The notes: generated by a model from the letters alone, not told the origin. Positions 39,234-49,047 are shown, counted from the stretch's first letter. The stretch is 64,000 nucleotides of DNA from Bacteroides sp. (GCA_014803765.1 JAAVBC010000024.1:1-64000); one strand, 5' to 3'. Numbers and translations: made by a program.

Positions 39234-40571
39234 TCAGACGAGCGAGAAGGCTTTTTTGATGGCATCGACGTGATCGAGCTTTTCCCAAGTGAAGAGCTCT
39301 ACCTCGCGGGTGATGGGTTCACTCTCGTAGCGGGATTTGAAAGTCTTGCTGACTGTCTGAGGCTTTCTGCCGAGATGTCCATAGGCGGAAGTCTCCTTAT
39401 AAATCGGGTTGCGGAGTTTCAGACGCTCTTCTATAGCTTTGGGGCGCATGTCAAAGAGTTCTTCCACCTTTGCTGCTATTTCGGCATCCGATAGGTCGAC
39501 GTTGGATGTGCCGAAAGTATTGATGAAGAGTGATACGGGTTTAGCTACGCCAATCGCATAGGCTACCTGAACAAGCACCTCTCTTGCAACGCCTGCTGCT
39601 ACGAGATTCTTCGCGATGTGACGGCAAGCGTAGGCTGCCGAGCGATCCACTTTCGAGGGATCTTTGCCGGAGAATGCGCCTCCGCCGTGAGCTCCTCTGC
39701 CACCATAAGTATCAACGATAATCTTACGTCCTGTCAGACCCGTGTCGCCATGAGGACCGCCTATTACGAATTTGCCGGTCGGGTTGACATGCAGAATCAG
39801 ATTCTCATCGAAGAGAGCCTGCAGTTCTTCGGGAAGGGATGCCTTCAGACGCGGGATAAGCACTTGCTCTACATCCCGGCGGATAGTAGCGAGCATCTCC
39901 TCATCTGCACGATCCTGAGCTTCCTTAGTGTTATCCAGGGGCAGGATGAAATCATCGTGCTGAGTGGAGACGACGATAGTGTGGATGCGCACGGGACGAT
40001 TATTCTCATCATATTCCACAGTGACCTGGCTTTTTGCGTCGGGACGCAGGTAAGTGGTCAGTTTTCCCTTGCGATAATAAGTCATCTCCTTCTCCTCCCG
40101 GCGGATGTCGGCGAGTTCTGTGAGAAGCTTATGCGAGAGATCGAGAGTTAAAGGCATGTATTCAGCTGATTCATCGACTGCATAACCGAACATCATGCCC
40201 TGATCGCCGGCGCCCTGCAGTTCGAGGGCATCCTTGGAATCATCCTTGCGGGATACGCCGCGATTGATATCGGCAGACTGCTCATGAATTGCAGAGAGAA
40301 TGCCGAGGGAATCGCCGTCGAAGCGATAAGCTCCGCGATTATATCCGATTTCGTTGATGACGTTGCGGATAGTAGCAGGGACATCGACGTAAGCCTCGGA
40401 AGTGACCTCACCTGCAACTACGACCTGTCCGGTAGTGCAAAGTGTTTCGATAGCCACATGGCTTTTGGGGTCGCGCACCAGGAATTCATCAAGGAGCGCA
40501 TCGGAAATGCGGTCGGCGACTTTGTCGGGATGACCTTCCGATACAGATTCAGATGTGAATAGATAGTTCAT
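39234..40571 (-). CDS. metK: S-adenosylmethionine synthetase
   Basis: [61 protein letters not shown]. Confidence 0.97.
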   Translation of the reverse strand: MNYLFTSESVSEGHPDKVADRISDALLDEFLVRDPKSHVAIETLCTTGQVVVAGEVTSEAYVDVPATIRNVINEIGYNRGAYRFDGDSLGILSAIHEQSADINRGVSRKDDSKDALELQGAGDQGMMFGYAVDESAEYMPLTLDLSHKLLTELADIRREEKEMTYYRKGKLTTYLRPDAKSQVTVEYDENNRPVRIHTIVVSTQHDDFILPLDNTKEAQDRADEEMLATIRRDVEQVLIPRLKASLPEELQALFDENLILHVNPTGKFVIGGPHGDTGLTGRKIIVDTYGGRGAHGGGAFSGKDPSKVDRSAAYACRHIAKNLVAAGVAREVLVQVAYAIGVAKPVSLFINTFGTSNVDLSDAEIAAKVEELFDMRPKAIEERLKLRNPIYKETSAYGHLGRKPQTVSKTFKSRYESEPITREVELFTWEKLDHVDAIKKAFSLV

Positions 40572-40660
40572 CTTTATAATAGAATTTAATTGATATCAGA
40601 TTTGCAGTTCCGTCTTCCCCGGGGGGAGTGGGTTTGCATCACGAAGGGGAGTGTATAAAC

Positions 40661-40698
40661 AAAAAAATAGCATTTCTGGCTGATTGCCGAAAATGCTA
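40661..40698 (-). terminator. Intrinsic terminator in the metK leader
   Basis: Minus strand: tagcatttTCGGCaatcaGCCAGaaatgcta followed by TTTTTTT. Confidence 0.8.
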
Positions 40699-40803
40699 AA
40701 AATTGACTTCATCGAAGATCGGCGCGGAAGCCGACAGGGATTTATCTTTTCAGCCGCAGACTCTGAAAAGGGGAGGGCTGAAGTGAGCAGTTTTTAGCAT
40801 TTT
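40690..40803 (-). promoter_or_regulatory. Antiterminator pairing region between aptamer tail and terminator 5' arm
   Basis: Minus strand AAAAUGCUAAAAA (40803-40791) complementary to UUUUUAGCAUUUU (40702-40690); extended by ACUUCA/UGAAGU. Confidence 0.65.
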
Positions 40804-40840
40804 TTTCGGTGGTTGCAAGCAGCCAAATTTGTCCACCTTT
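40790..40840 (-). ncRNA. SAM-II-like riboswitch aptamer upstream of metK
   Basis: Minus strand GGUGG-ACAAAUUUGGCUGCUUGCAA-CCACC-GAAAAAAAUGCUAAAAAC; matches the remembered SAM-II layout (P1, AUUUG, CUUGCA, 3' GCUAAA). Confidence 0.75.
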
Positions 40841-40965
40841 CTGTTTCCGATACAAAAGTAATACAAAAAATCGGAAAACACTACAAAAAACACCTTTAAG
40901 ATTATGCTATATTCACTGAAAAATGTTAAATTTGAAGATTAAAAGGGGAGATTGAGGGGGATAAC

Positions 40966-42009
40966 TTGACATCAAAAAGAGAAAAGATGAAGAATAAAAT
41001 CGGACGTATTTTGTATTGGGCGTTACTCGCGCTGGTCTTCTTCCCCTTCAAGGGGTTTGGAATTACTGAGCACGAGATAATTGATGCGCCGATTGGATTG
41101 GCACTCGGACTCGTGTTTGCGATTATCTTCGGCACTCCATTTCCGAAGTTTAATAAATTTCTGTCGAAATGGCTTCTGCAGGCATCAGTAGTCGGACTCG
41201 GTTTCGGCATGAACCTCGTGAAGAGTCTTCAGAGCGGCGCGGAGGGAATGATATTCACTGTGGCATCAGTCATCGGGGTGATGTTTATCGGCGTATTGCT
41301 CGGTAAATATATGGGGATCAACAACAAGACTTCATATTTGATTTCCTCCGGCACGGCGATTTGCGGAGGGAGTGCGATAGCGGCGGTAGGTCCGGTCGTA
41401 AAGGCTGATCAGAGTGAGATGGCAGTATCTTTAGGGGTAGTGTTTATACTTAACGCCATAGCGCTGTTTATATTCCCTCCGTTGGGTCATTTCTTCGATC
41501 TGACGCAGGAGCAGTTTGGCACATGGGCGGCGATAGCTATTCATGACACGAGTTCCGTAGTCGGCGCAGGCGCGGCATACGGTCCGGAAGCGTGCGAGCT
41601 TGCTACACTTATCAAGTGTACGCGCGCATTGTGGATTATCCCCTTGGCATTCTTCACCATGTGGTTCTTCCCGAAGTTAAATTCAAAAGCCGCCGGCAAA
41701 GAGAAAGAGGGGAAAGCGAAGGTGTCAATTCCCTGGTTTATCTTCCTCTTTATTCTTGCGATGATTATCTATACCTACACTCCTGAGAGTGCGATGGGCG
41801 TAATGGGTCCGGTCTATGAATTCATTACGGCTGCCGCGAAGAAATGTCTGGTGGCAGTGTTGTTTGCCATAGGCGCCGGCTTGAGTCTGAACGTGATAAA
41901 GAGTGTAGGGATAAAGCCTTTGATTCAGGCGATAACCCTATGGATTGCTATCGGGGCAGTCAGTCTGTTCGTGGTCATGACCACAATGCCTTCCGCAAAT
42001 CCTAACTAA
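40966..42009 (+). CDS. YeiH-family putative sulfate exporter
   Basis: SYLISSGTAICGGSAIAAVGPVVKADQSEMAVSLGVVFILNAIALFIFPPLGH; multi-TM. Confidence 0.88.
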   Translation: MTSKREKMKNKIGRILYWALLALVFFPFKGFGITEHEIIDAPIGLALGLVFAIIFGTPFPKFNKFLSKWLLQASVVGLGFGMNLVKSLQSGAEGMIFTVASVIGVMFIGVLLGKYMGINNKTSYLISSGTAICGGSAIAAVGPVVKADQSEMAVSLGVVFILNAIALFIFPPLGHFFDLTQEQFGTWAAIAIHDTSSVVGAGAAYGPEACELATLIKCTRALWIIPLAFFTMWFFPKLNSKAAGKEKEGKAKVSIPWFIFLFILAMIIYTYTPESAMGVMGPVYEFITAAAKKCLVAVLFAIGAGLSLNVIKSVGIKPLIQAITLWIAIGAVSLFVVMTTMPSANPN

Positions 42010-42024
42010 AAAAAGCGACGAGAA

Positions 42025-42984
42025 ATGGATGTATTGCAATATGTAAAGACTAAAGGGAGTTTTTCAACTCTTTTGATGGGTGTGGGATCGGTGTGTGCCG
42101 GCACGGCAGCTGCCGCCATACGCGGCAATCTGGAGATACTCCCGGCTACAGTGTGTTTGCTCTTCGCGGCATTTACCCAATTAGGAGCGAATTACTGGCA
42201 TGCGTATAATAACTATACGAAATATATACAGGCAGTCCCCATGTCCCGCATTGAGCGTCTTGAGGCAGAGAAGAATCCCTTGAAACAGCGGGTTCTCAGG
42301 GAGGCTGCTGTCGGGTGCCTTATATTTTCGCTGATGTTGGGGCTGACGCTGATGTCGATGTACGCTGTGCCTTGGTTTGCCCTGATATTAGGAGCTTTAG
42401 TGTATGGACTTTATGGCGTGATAACTTATAAAGGGAGAGAATTTTTGGGTACATTGGCAGGACTTCTTGTGACCTTCATTTTGTTCGGTCCGGTCGGTGT
42501 GTTCGGTACATGTCTGATTCAGACCCAGCATGAGGCTACTGCCTCCATGTGGGGTTCCTATGATACAACCCCTCCTATCCCGGCAACCATTCTGATGGGT
42601 CTGCTTGCAATCAACGTGCATCTGATTCATAGTTATTATGCCAATGTCATGACTGAGGGGAAGATCAAATACAACGTAAGCCGTACATTAGGGAAGAAGA
42701 TGACGATTTTTCTTGTGATTCTCAATGGATTCCTGTCGTTCATTTTTATGGGTATCAAAGTATTTACTTATGATTTTCCCCAACCCTTGATTGCAGATGT
42801 TCCCTTCTTTCTCGGATTGGCATTGAACACTTATATCGGGCTCAGGATGTATAACAGTAGTGGCTCGGAGCTTAGTCATCTTGTGCTGCTGAGCAAAGCT
42901 AATATGTTCCTGACGGGATTTGTGATGCTCATTGTGTGGTGGGCGGTCGGAGTGCCGGATGATTCAATGCGGACCTTCTTCTGA
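42025..42984 (+). CDS. UbiA/MenA-superfamily prenyltransferase-like membrane protein (divergent)
   Basis: Multi-TM architecture, QLGANYWHAYNNYTKYIQ and YGVITYKGREFLGTLAGLLVTFILFGPVGVFGT. Confidence 0.65.
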   Translation: MDVLQYVKTKGSFSTLLMGVGSVCAGTAAAAIRGNLEILPATVCLLFAAFTQLGANYWHAYNNYTKYIQAVPMSRIERLEAEKNPLKQRVLREAAVGCLIFSLMLGLTLMSMYAVPWFALILGALVYGLYGVITYKGREFLGTLAGLLVTFILFGPVGVFGTCLIQTQHEATASMWGSYDTTPPIPATILMGLLAINVHLIHSYYANVMTEGKIKYNVSRTLGKKMTIFLVILNGFLSFIFMGIKVFTYDFPQPLIADVPFFLGLALNTYIGLRMYNSSGSELSHLVLLSKANMFLTGFVMLIVWWAVGVPDDSMRTFF

Positions 42985-43010
42985 ATATACTGAATTCATA
43001 GGCGCGTCAC

Positions 43011-43327
43011 CAACCCGCGGGAGCGGGTTGCCTAACCGTTAACCGCGCGTCACCAACCCGCGGGAGCGGGTTGCCTAACCGTTAACCGGGGGTTGAAGCG
43101 CGAAGCGCTGAAACCCCCGGACCTCAAGACTCCTCTAATGCCAACAACCTGCGGAGCGGGTTGCCTAACCGGAAGTCTCAACGCCAACAACCAGTGAGCG
43201 CTGATACAGCAGTTAGGCAACCCGCTCCGCAGGTTGGTGGATACTATGTCAGGTTACAAGTCCGCCGGTTGAAGCCCGTAGGGCTTCAACCGGCGGTTAA
43301 CGGTTAGGCAACCTGCTCCGCAGGTTG
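43011..43327. repeat. Composite palindromic (BIME/REP-like) element, cluster 2
   Basis: caacccgcgggagcgggttgcctaaccgttaaccg (two tandem), inverted copies ending ggttaacggttaggcaacctgctccgcaggttg-type. Confidence 0.9.
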
Positions 43328-43394
43328 TGTAGGGAGTGGAGAATCACCTCGGATGCCATCGAGAACTGAAATATGAAGGCTTTCTATCAGCTCT

Positions 43395-44330
43395 TCAGTC
43401 AATCCATGTGATTGCCTTGCGGCAGAGGCGTTCGTGGCGCACCATCATGTAGACGAGGATTACATTGAGAACGATAAGCTCGAAAGCGAAGTAGAGCCAG
43501 GGCATCCTGAAAATCAATATAGCCGCGAACAGAGCGAAAGTGCGGGTGTTGAAGGAGAGAATATTGGTGTATTTCATCAAGCCCTTTCCTGCGGCACGGA
43601 AGCGGTCGCGGAAGCTCTGCGGAATGTCGTTGCCATAGCGCTGGCGGAGTGCTTTGCGGAGACGCTGCATGGCAGGTGTGCGCTTTTCCTGTCCGACGGT
43701 GTAATTAGTATAGAACATCAGGGTCAGTTTCTCCCAGAAATTCTTTTTCCAGCTCAGCGAATGGAATTTTTCCCATAGGAGGTCGGCTCTTTCAAGTTCG
43801 CTGCCATCCTTTCCCTTTACGAAGTAGAGATGAAACTGGCGATAGTAATCCGCCATAGCAGCCTGAATGGCATGGCACGCGCCTGTCGCCACAGCTATGA
43901 CCCATATAAGCCATTTATGATCCATGAAGAAATCACTCGTCACATTCTCACGCAGACAGATTGCGACATATATGCAGAAAAACCATATATCTCCCGACAA
44001 TCCGTCGAGGATTCTGCCGATACGCGAATATTGCTTGGTCATTCGCGCCAGTTGACCATCGGCAGAGTCAAAACTATCAGCCCAGACGAGCAGAATGACC
44101 CCCAGGATGTTGATCCAGATATTATTAAAGTAGAAAGCGACTCCGGCTCCTATGCCGAGAATAATGGAGGCGATCGTGATTGCGTTCGGGGTCACACCGA
44201 GTCGGGCTGCGATCTTAGCCCAAACGAAGCCGATAGGGCGATAGAAGATAAGGTCAAAGGTCTCCTCAGTGTCCATTGACTTCAGGGATCCTTTATACTC
44301 CTCCTTTAGTTTCTGATATTTCGAACTCAT
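43395..44330 (-). CDS. CDP-alcohol phosphatidyltransferase family protein
   Basis: DSADGQLARMTKQYSRIGRILDGLSGD matches DxxDGxxARxxxxxxxxGxxxDxxxD. Confidence 0.92.
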   Translation of the reverse strand: MSSKYQKLKEEYKGSLKSMDTEETFDLIFYRPIGFVWAKIAARLGVTPNAITIASIILGIGAGVAFYFNNIWINILGVILLVWADSFDSADGQLARMTKQYSRIGRILDGLSGDIWFFCIYVAICLRENVTSDFFMDHKWLIWVIAVATGACHAIQAAMADYYRQFHLYFVKGKDGSELERADLLWEKFHSLSWKKNFWEKLTLMFYTNYTVGQEKRTPAMQRLRKALRQRYGNDIPQSFRDRFRAAGKGLMKYTNILSFNTRTFALFAAILIFRMPWLYFAFELIVLNVILVYMMVRHERLCRKAITWID

Positions 44331-45976
44331 TTCTTTACCTCCTTTCTACGTGTGCGCGGATAATGCTCGCGGATACGCTTGAGTACATATTTTGCTATCG
44401 CCGGAGCTGCCTCATCGCGACATGGAGCGAACGATGGCCAGTCGTTGAAATCAATAATAGCGGAAGACCCATCCGGACTCACGATGCAGTCGCCTCCGAA
44501 GATTTCCATTCCTGTGGCTTTGGCTGCACGGAGCGCATTCTCCTTGAGCGCCTCTTCATCGACATGGAAATGCTGCGGCATGCCATTGATGAGTTCATCG
44601 CCATATTTCGAATGATGTCCCTCCAGAGGATAGAACCAATAGAAGAACGATCCGTCGGCTACGCCATAGAATTTGATAAGGTCGCCGGGGAGGTGGCGGT
44701 TGATGACGGCGCGGCGTATTCCGCGATAATAGAATTCATGCAGAATCTCCTGCACCTCCTGAGGATGGCGACAGAAGCTTACGTCCTCCTTATGTTGGGA
44801 ATGATTCTCACCGCGCTTTATCCAGCAGGCTTCAAAGCCGAGTTCATGAAGACGGGGGAGGGCATTGGCATTAGTGTCGACGATGAGGGATTCCGGATAG
44901 GGAACGCCTGCGCCTAAGAGAAGGAGGGTCATGCGTTCGCGTGTACCGTTCTCAATGGATTCTCCGCTGTTGATGACGAGTTTCCCCTCCGCTTCGAGAG
45001 CATGGAGCTTGAGGATTGATTCATCGCGCCGACACATGTCGAGCACGACCTCCTCCGTAATGTCTGCCGTAGCAAACTGCTCCTCACTGTAGATCTGCAC
45101 TTCGCAACCGCGACGGCGGAGTTGGTCGATGACGGCATGAAGGATTGCCGCATCGTTGCCGATATGATTCGGGGAGAAAGCCCCGGCGCGGCTGATTGCC
45201 GCAATTCTATATTTTGACATGCGGGTTCGGGTTTTGGGTTCGGGTTTGGCGGGTGCTTCCGCAGGCTCCGACAGGAATTCATTTGCCGTGTGGATATCCC
45301 CTTCATGATCGACATCGATTATCTTCCCCATAGGGTAGGCTTCTACCCGAAGATTCTCCTCGACCAGAGAGCGTTGATAATTACGCATCCGGCTTTTCCC
45401 TTCTGCCAGACATTTGTCGAGTACATCAATGCAGGGATCAGACAACCCGTAGATTCCACCGGAAATAAATCGAGTGTCAGGAGTATTTGTATCAAGGAAT
45501 GCGCGGATATGCATATCGCGGGGATCCGCGTCTATCCAAAGGGGTTTTTCATCATCGACAAAATCAGTGACAGCCATCATGGCGTCTACATCTTCGGGCG
45601 CTTTCTCCCATGCCTCTACATATCGGCGGAAATCCTCTTCCCGGAAGATGGTGTCGACTGTGACGGTGATGAATCTGCCCAATCCCTTCAGAGACTCCGA
45701 CACCTCCTTGAAGGTATGCATCGAAGAGGGGGTCGACTTAATACGCAGGATTAACTCCACGCCCTCGGCGGGTTGGAAGTTTTCCAGGAATTCCCTGACT
45801 TCAGGCATGAAATCATTGATGCAGACCACAATCCTTTTTGCGCCTGCTCTTTCAAAAATATGCAGCATACGCTCAATCATGGGTGTACCCTGAATCGGCA
45901 CGAGCGGTTTGGGAGTGGCGACACCCTCAGATGCCAGCCGCGAACCTTCTCCGGCTGCTATAATTGCGAAATTCAT
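44327..45976 (-). CDS. Fusion: N-terminal nucleotidyltransferase + C-terminal ATP-grasp-like domain
   Basis: MNFAIIAAGEGSRLASEGVATPKPLVPIQGTPMIERML; linker EPAEAPAKPEPKTRTR; second domain beginning MSKYRIAAISRAG (ATG 45220) and ending EIFGGDCIVSPDGSSAIIDFNDWPSFAPCRDEAA. Confidence 0.8.
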   Translation of the reverse strand: MNFAIIAAGEGSRLASEGVATPKPLVPIQGTPMIERMLHIFERAGAKRIVVCINDFMPEVREFLENFQPAEGVELILRIKSTPSSMHTFKEVSESLKGLGRFITVTVDTIFREEDFRRYVEAWEKAPEDVDAMMAVTDFVDDEKPLWIDADPRDMHIRAFLDTNTPDTRFISGGIYGLSDPCIDVLDKCLAEGKSRMRNYQRSLVEENLRVEAYPMGKIIDVDHEGDIHTANEFLSEPAEAPAKPEPKTRTRMSKYRIAAISRAGAFSPNHIGNDAAILHAVIDQLRRRGCEVQIYSEEQFATADITEEVVLDMCRRDESILKLHALEAEGKLVINSGESIENGTRERMTLLLLGAGVPYPESLIVDTNANALPRLHELGFEACWIKRGENHSQHKEDVSFCRHPQEVQEILHEFYYRGIRRAVINRHLPGDLIKFYGVADGSFFYWFYPLEGHHSKYGDELINGMPQHFHVDEEALKENALRAAKATGMEIFGGDCIVSPDGSSAIIDFNDWPSFAPCRDEAAPAIAKYVLKRIREHYPRTRRKEVKK

Positions 45977-46051
45977 ATAAGAAGTTACTTATGTTGCTTA
46001 GTTAGATTAATCGTAGTGGATATATCAGAACTGATATATTGTGGAGTTCTG

Positions 46052-47122
46052 TTACTGAGGCTTATTGGAAGACTTCTGCACTGAGAAGGGGAGCGGGGAT
46101 GCGCTCGCTTCGTCATAAATGCTTCTTGCCTTATAGATGTCGATCGCCTTATAGATAGCCTCGCGCATGGAGGTCGGATCGGCGGAATTAGTGCCGGCGA
46201 TATCATAAGCTGTGCCATGATCCGGAGATGTGCGGATAACTTCCAATCCTGCAGTGAAGTTGACTCCTGCAGCCCCGGCGATTGTCTTGAAAGGCGCCAG
46301 CCCCTGATCATGATACATCGCCAATACTCCGTCGAAGTTTCGCCATTGCTCTGATCCGAAGAAACCATCGGCTGCAAAAGGACCGAAAGCGAGTATTTTC
46401 TCCTCACGCAGATCCGAGAGGGCAGGAATAATCTCGGTCTGCTCTTCAGATCCGAGGACTCCGCCATCGCCATTATGGGGGTTAAGCGAGAGTATGGCAA
46501 TTTTCGGTCGGTCGCAGGCGAAGTCGCGCCGCAATGTGCGGTCGAGACGCTTCACTGCGTCTTTGATTGCGTCAGCCCTCACGGCATCGCTTACTTTAGC
46601 GATGGGGAGATGAGTAGTCAGGAGAGCGACACGCAGGTCGTCGCTGAAGAGTATCATTGAGGCTTTGGAGTCGGGATTCCCTTCATCGGCGAATCTCGCC
46701 TCGAGATATTCCGTATGCCCCGGGAAATTAAATTCATCGCTTTGAATAGCCTCTTTGGAGATTGGAGATGTGACGAGGGCATCGATCTCCCCGGCTTCCA
46801 GAGCGTCACACGCCGCATTCAGGGAGGCAAGGGCTGCTTTTCCGCTTTCCGGGGTCGGAGTGCCGTAGGATATTTCCGGAGTCTGCTCCCCGATATTTAC
46901 TACATTTATCTTACCCGGGCGGGCATCAGCCGCCGATTCTATTGATTGAAACTTCATTGTGGCGCCCATCATATTGAGGGTCTGAAGCAGGAGTTTTTTA
47001 TTTGCAAAGACTATCGGTGTGCATATTTCAGTAAATCCCTCCGGCATGATAGCCTTAAGAGCCACTTCGAGTCCCACACCGTTTGTGTCACCCTGGGTTA
47101 TACCTATTTTCAGGTTGTCCAT
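46052..47122 (-). CDS. pdxA: 4-hydroxythreonine-4-phosphate dehydrogenase
   Basis: KIGITQGDTNGVGLEVALK...MYHDQGLAPFKTIAGAAGVNFTAGLEVIRTSPDHGTAYDIAG. Confidence 0.95.
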   Translation of the reverse strand: MDNLKIGITQGDTNGVGLEVALKAIMPEGFTEICTPIVFANKKLLLQTLNMMGATMKFQSIESAADARPGKINVVNIGEQTPEISYGTPTPESGKAALASLNAACDALEAGEIDALVTSPISKEAIQSDEFNFPGHTEYLEARFADEGNPDSKASMILFSDDLRVALLTTHLPIAKVSDAVRADAIKDAVKRLDRTLRRDFACDRPKIAILSLNPHNGDGGVLGSEEQTEIIPALSDLREEKILAFGPFAADGFFGSEQWRNFDGVLAMYHDQGLAPFKTIAGAAGVNFTAGLEVIRTSPDHGTAYDIAGTNSADPTSMREAIYKAIDIYKARSIYDEASASPLPFSVQKSSNKPQ

Positions 47123-47140
47123 ATTCCGGAATTAAATGAA

Positions 47141-48187
47141 TTATTTTGCGAGCATGCCGCAGGCTGCCATGATATCCTCCCCTCTTGAGGCGCGGATAGT
47201 GGCAGTGATGCCGTGCTTGTTTAAGATATTGCGAAACATTATCATGCGTTCCTCCGAACAGGGCTGGAGATCGATGCCGGGAATTGCATGATAGCGGATA
47301 AGATTGACGCGGCAATCCTGATTGCCTATCAGTTTTATCAGCATATTTGCGTGAGCTATGTCGTCGTTGACTCCTTTCCACATAATGTATTCCAAGGAGA
47401 GTCGGCGCTGATGAGAGAAATCATAGCCGCTGAGGAGCTGCATGACGCTCTGAATGGGGAAAGCCTTTTGAGCCGGCATCATCGCTCCGCGTTCCCGCGG
47501 ATCAGCGGAATGGACGCTGATGGCGATATGCACTTTTGTCGTGTCAAGAAGATCTTTCAGCTCCGGCAGTTTGCCGACGGTAGAGACTGTGATTCGTTTC
47601 GGACTCCAGTCGAATCCCCAGGGGGCTGTCAGAATATCAATGACTCTCTTCACTGCCTTGAAATTATCCAGGGGTTCCCCCATTCCCATGAAGACGATAT
47701 TGGTCAGCGGATTCATTTCCGCCTCTCCGGGTTTAGCCTTCGGAGGTATGCTCAGAATCTGATTGATAATCTCGGCAGCCGTCAGCTGGGACTTAAAGCC
47801 CATCTTTCCAGTGGCGCAGAAATAGCAATTCATCTTGCAGCCCGCCTGCGAGGACACGCAAAGAGTCGCGCGGTCATGATCAGGTATATATACGCTTTCA
47901 ATCCTTCTTCCGCCGGCTACGGGAAAGACATATTTCACCGTGCCGTCAGAACTCTTCTGCATCCCGGCGGGTGCAGTCCGTCCGACACAATAGCGTTCGC
48001 TCAGAAGAGCTTTGTTCTTCTTGGAGAGATTTGTCATCTCATCGAATGAGGCGGCGCGTTTCTGATAGAGCCATTGGGCGAGCTGCGTGCCGATAAAGGC
48101 AGGCATCCCTAATTCCTTGGCAACATCTCGAAGTTCGCTTTCTGTCAACCCGATGAGGGGGATGAGTTCCGTATTATCTGTGTTCAT
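47141..48187 (-). CDS. rlmN: 23S rRNA (adenine2503-C2)-methyltransferase
   Basis: CVSSQAGCKMNCYFCATGKMGF (radical SAM CxxxCxxC); NIVFMGMGEPLDNF. Confidence 0.96.
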   Translation of the reverse strand: MNTDNTELIPLIGLTESELRDVAKELGMPAFIGTQLAQWLYQKRAASFDEMTNLSKKNKALLSERYCVGRTAPAGMQKSSDGTVKYVFPVAGGRRIESVYIPDHDRATLCVSSQAGCKMNCYFCATGKMGFKSQLTAAEIINQILSIPPKAKPGEAEMNPLTNIVFMGMGEPLDNFKAVKRVIDILTAPWGFDWSPKRITVSTVGKLPELKDLLDTTKVHIAISVHSADPRERGAMMPAQKAFPIQSVMQLLSGYDFSHQRRLSLEYIMWKGVNDDIAHANMLIKLIGNQDCRVNLIRYHAIPGIDLQPCSEERMIMFRNILNKHGITATIRASRGEDIMAACGMLAK

Positions 48188-49047
48188 TTGAGTTCGTGGA
48201 GTTTATAAGTCTGTTCGCGGAGATATTTTCCAAGTTCTTCAGGATTAGCAAATTTCGCCTGCTCGTCGGGCATTATCGGCGTGCCGACGGATATATGCAG
48301 TTCCTTCCCTTTTTTCGAGAAGAGTTCGCGGGGGAGGAGGAGAGAGCGGAGAGGCCAGCAGGCGTGTCCGAGGAAATTGAAGAATTTGCGGTTGTTGCCG
48401 TGGAAATATATCGGAATGACGGGCACTTTCGCGCGCGCGATAATCTGAAGAATAGAGGGCTGCCACTCACGGTCGACGAGGAACCCCGTCCTATCCGTCT
48501 TGCTCATGGCGCCGGCGGGGAAGAAGCCGACGGGATGCCCCTCTTTCAGGCGGCGTAATGCGGCGCGGATGCCGTTGACCGACACTTTCCTTTTCGACGG
48601 ATCGGAAGAAGCCATCGCATCGACTGTGATAAAGTTGGGGCGCATTGCCGAAAGCTTTCCGAGAATCATATTGACCATGACCTTATAATCCGGTCGCCGG
48701 CGGGTGACAAGGTTTATCAGTGCGATTCCGTCAATGGATCCGAAAGGATGATTGCTGACGGTGATAAACGGACCCTCCTTGAATTGATCCAGCACCTCCT
48801 CGTTGTCGACTCTGAGCGGGGTCTTGAACTCATCTTCTATCAAATGGCGTGCGAATTCCGGTCCGGGTGTGTCACACCATGCTCCATGAATGCGATTCAC
48901 TTCATCAATCTGCAAAAGATGAAATATGCGTCGGATGAGTTTGTCGTGTCCCTTCAGTTTCGGAACGAGGCTGACCACATCATCCACAGTGATGGCATCG
49001 GGATGCACATCAAGATCGGAAAAATCGGCTTCTATTTTGCTATCCAT
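48184..49047 (-). CDS. Lysophospholipid acyltransferase-like protein
   Basis: FITVSNHPFGSIDGIALINLV (HxxxxD-like NHPFGSID); GFFPAGAMS. Start moved to MDSKIEADF because of the hairpin just upstream. Confidence 0.85.
   Translation of the reverse strand: MDSKIEADFSDLDVHPDAITVDDVVSLVPKLKGHDKLIRRIFHLLQIDEVNRIHGAWCDTPGPEFARHLIEDEFKTPLRVDNEEVLDQFKEGPFITVSNHPFGSIDGIALINLVTRRRPDYKVMVNMILGKLSAMRPNFITVDAMASSDPSKRKVSVNGIRAALRRLKEGHPVGFFPAGAMSKTDRTGFLVDREWQPSILQIIARAKVPVIPIYFHGNNRKFFNFLGHACWPLRSLLLPRELFSKKGKELHISVGTPIMPDEQAKFANPEELGKYLREQTYKLHELK

Noticed and set aside
39618-40151. 177-aa plus-strand ORF
   Set aside because: Antisense to metK.
47288-48049. 253-aa plus-strand ORF
   Set aside because: Antisense to rlmN.
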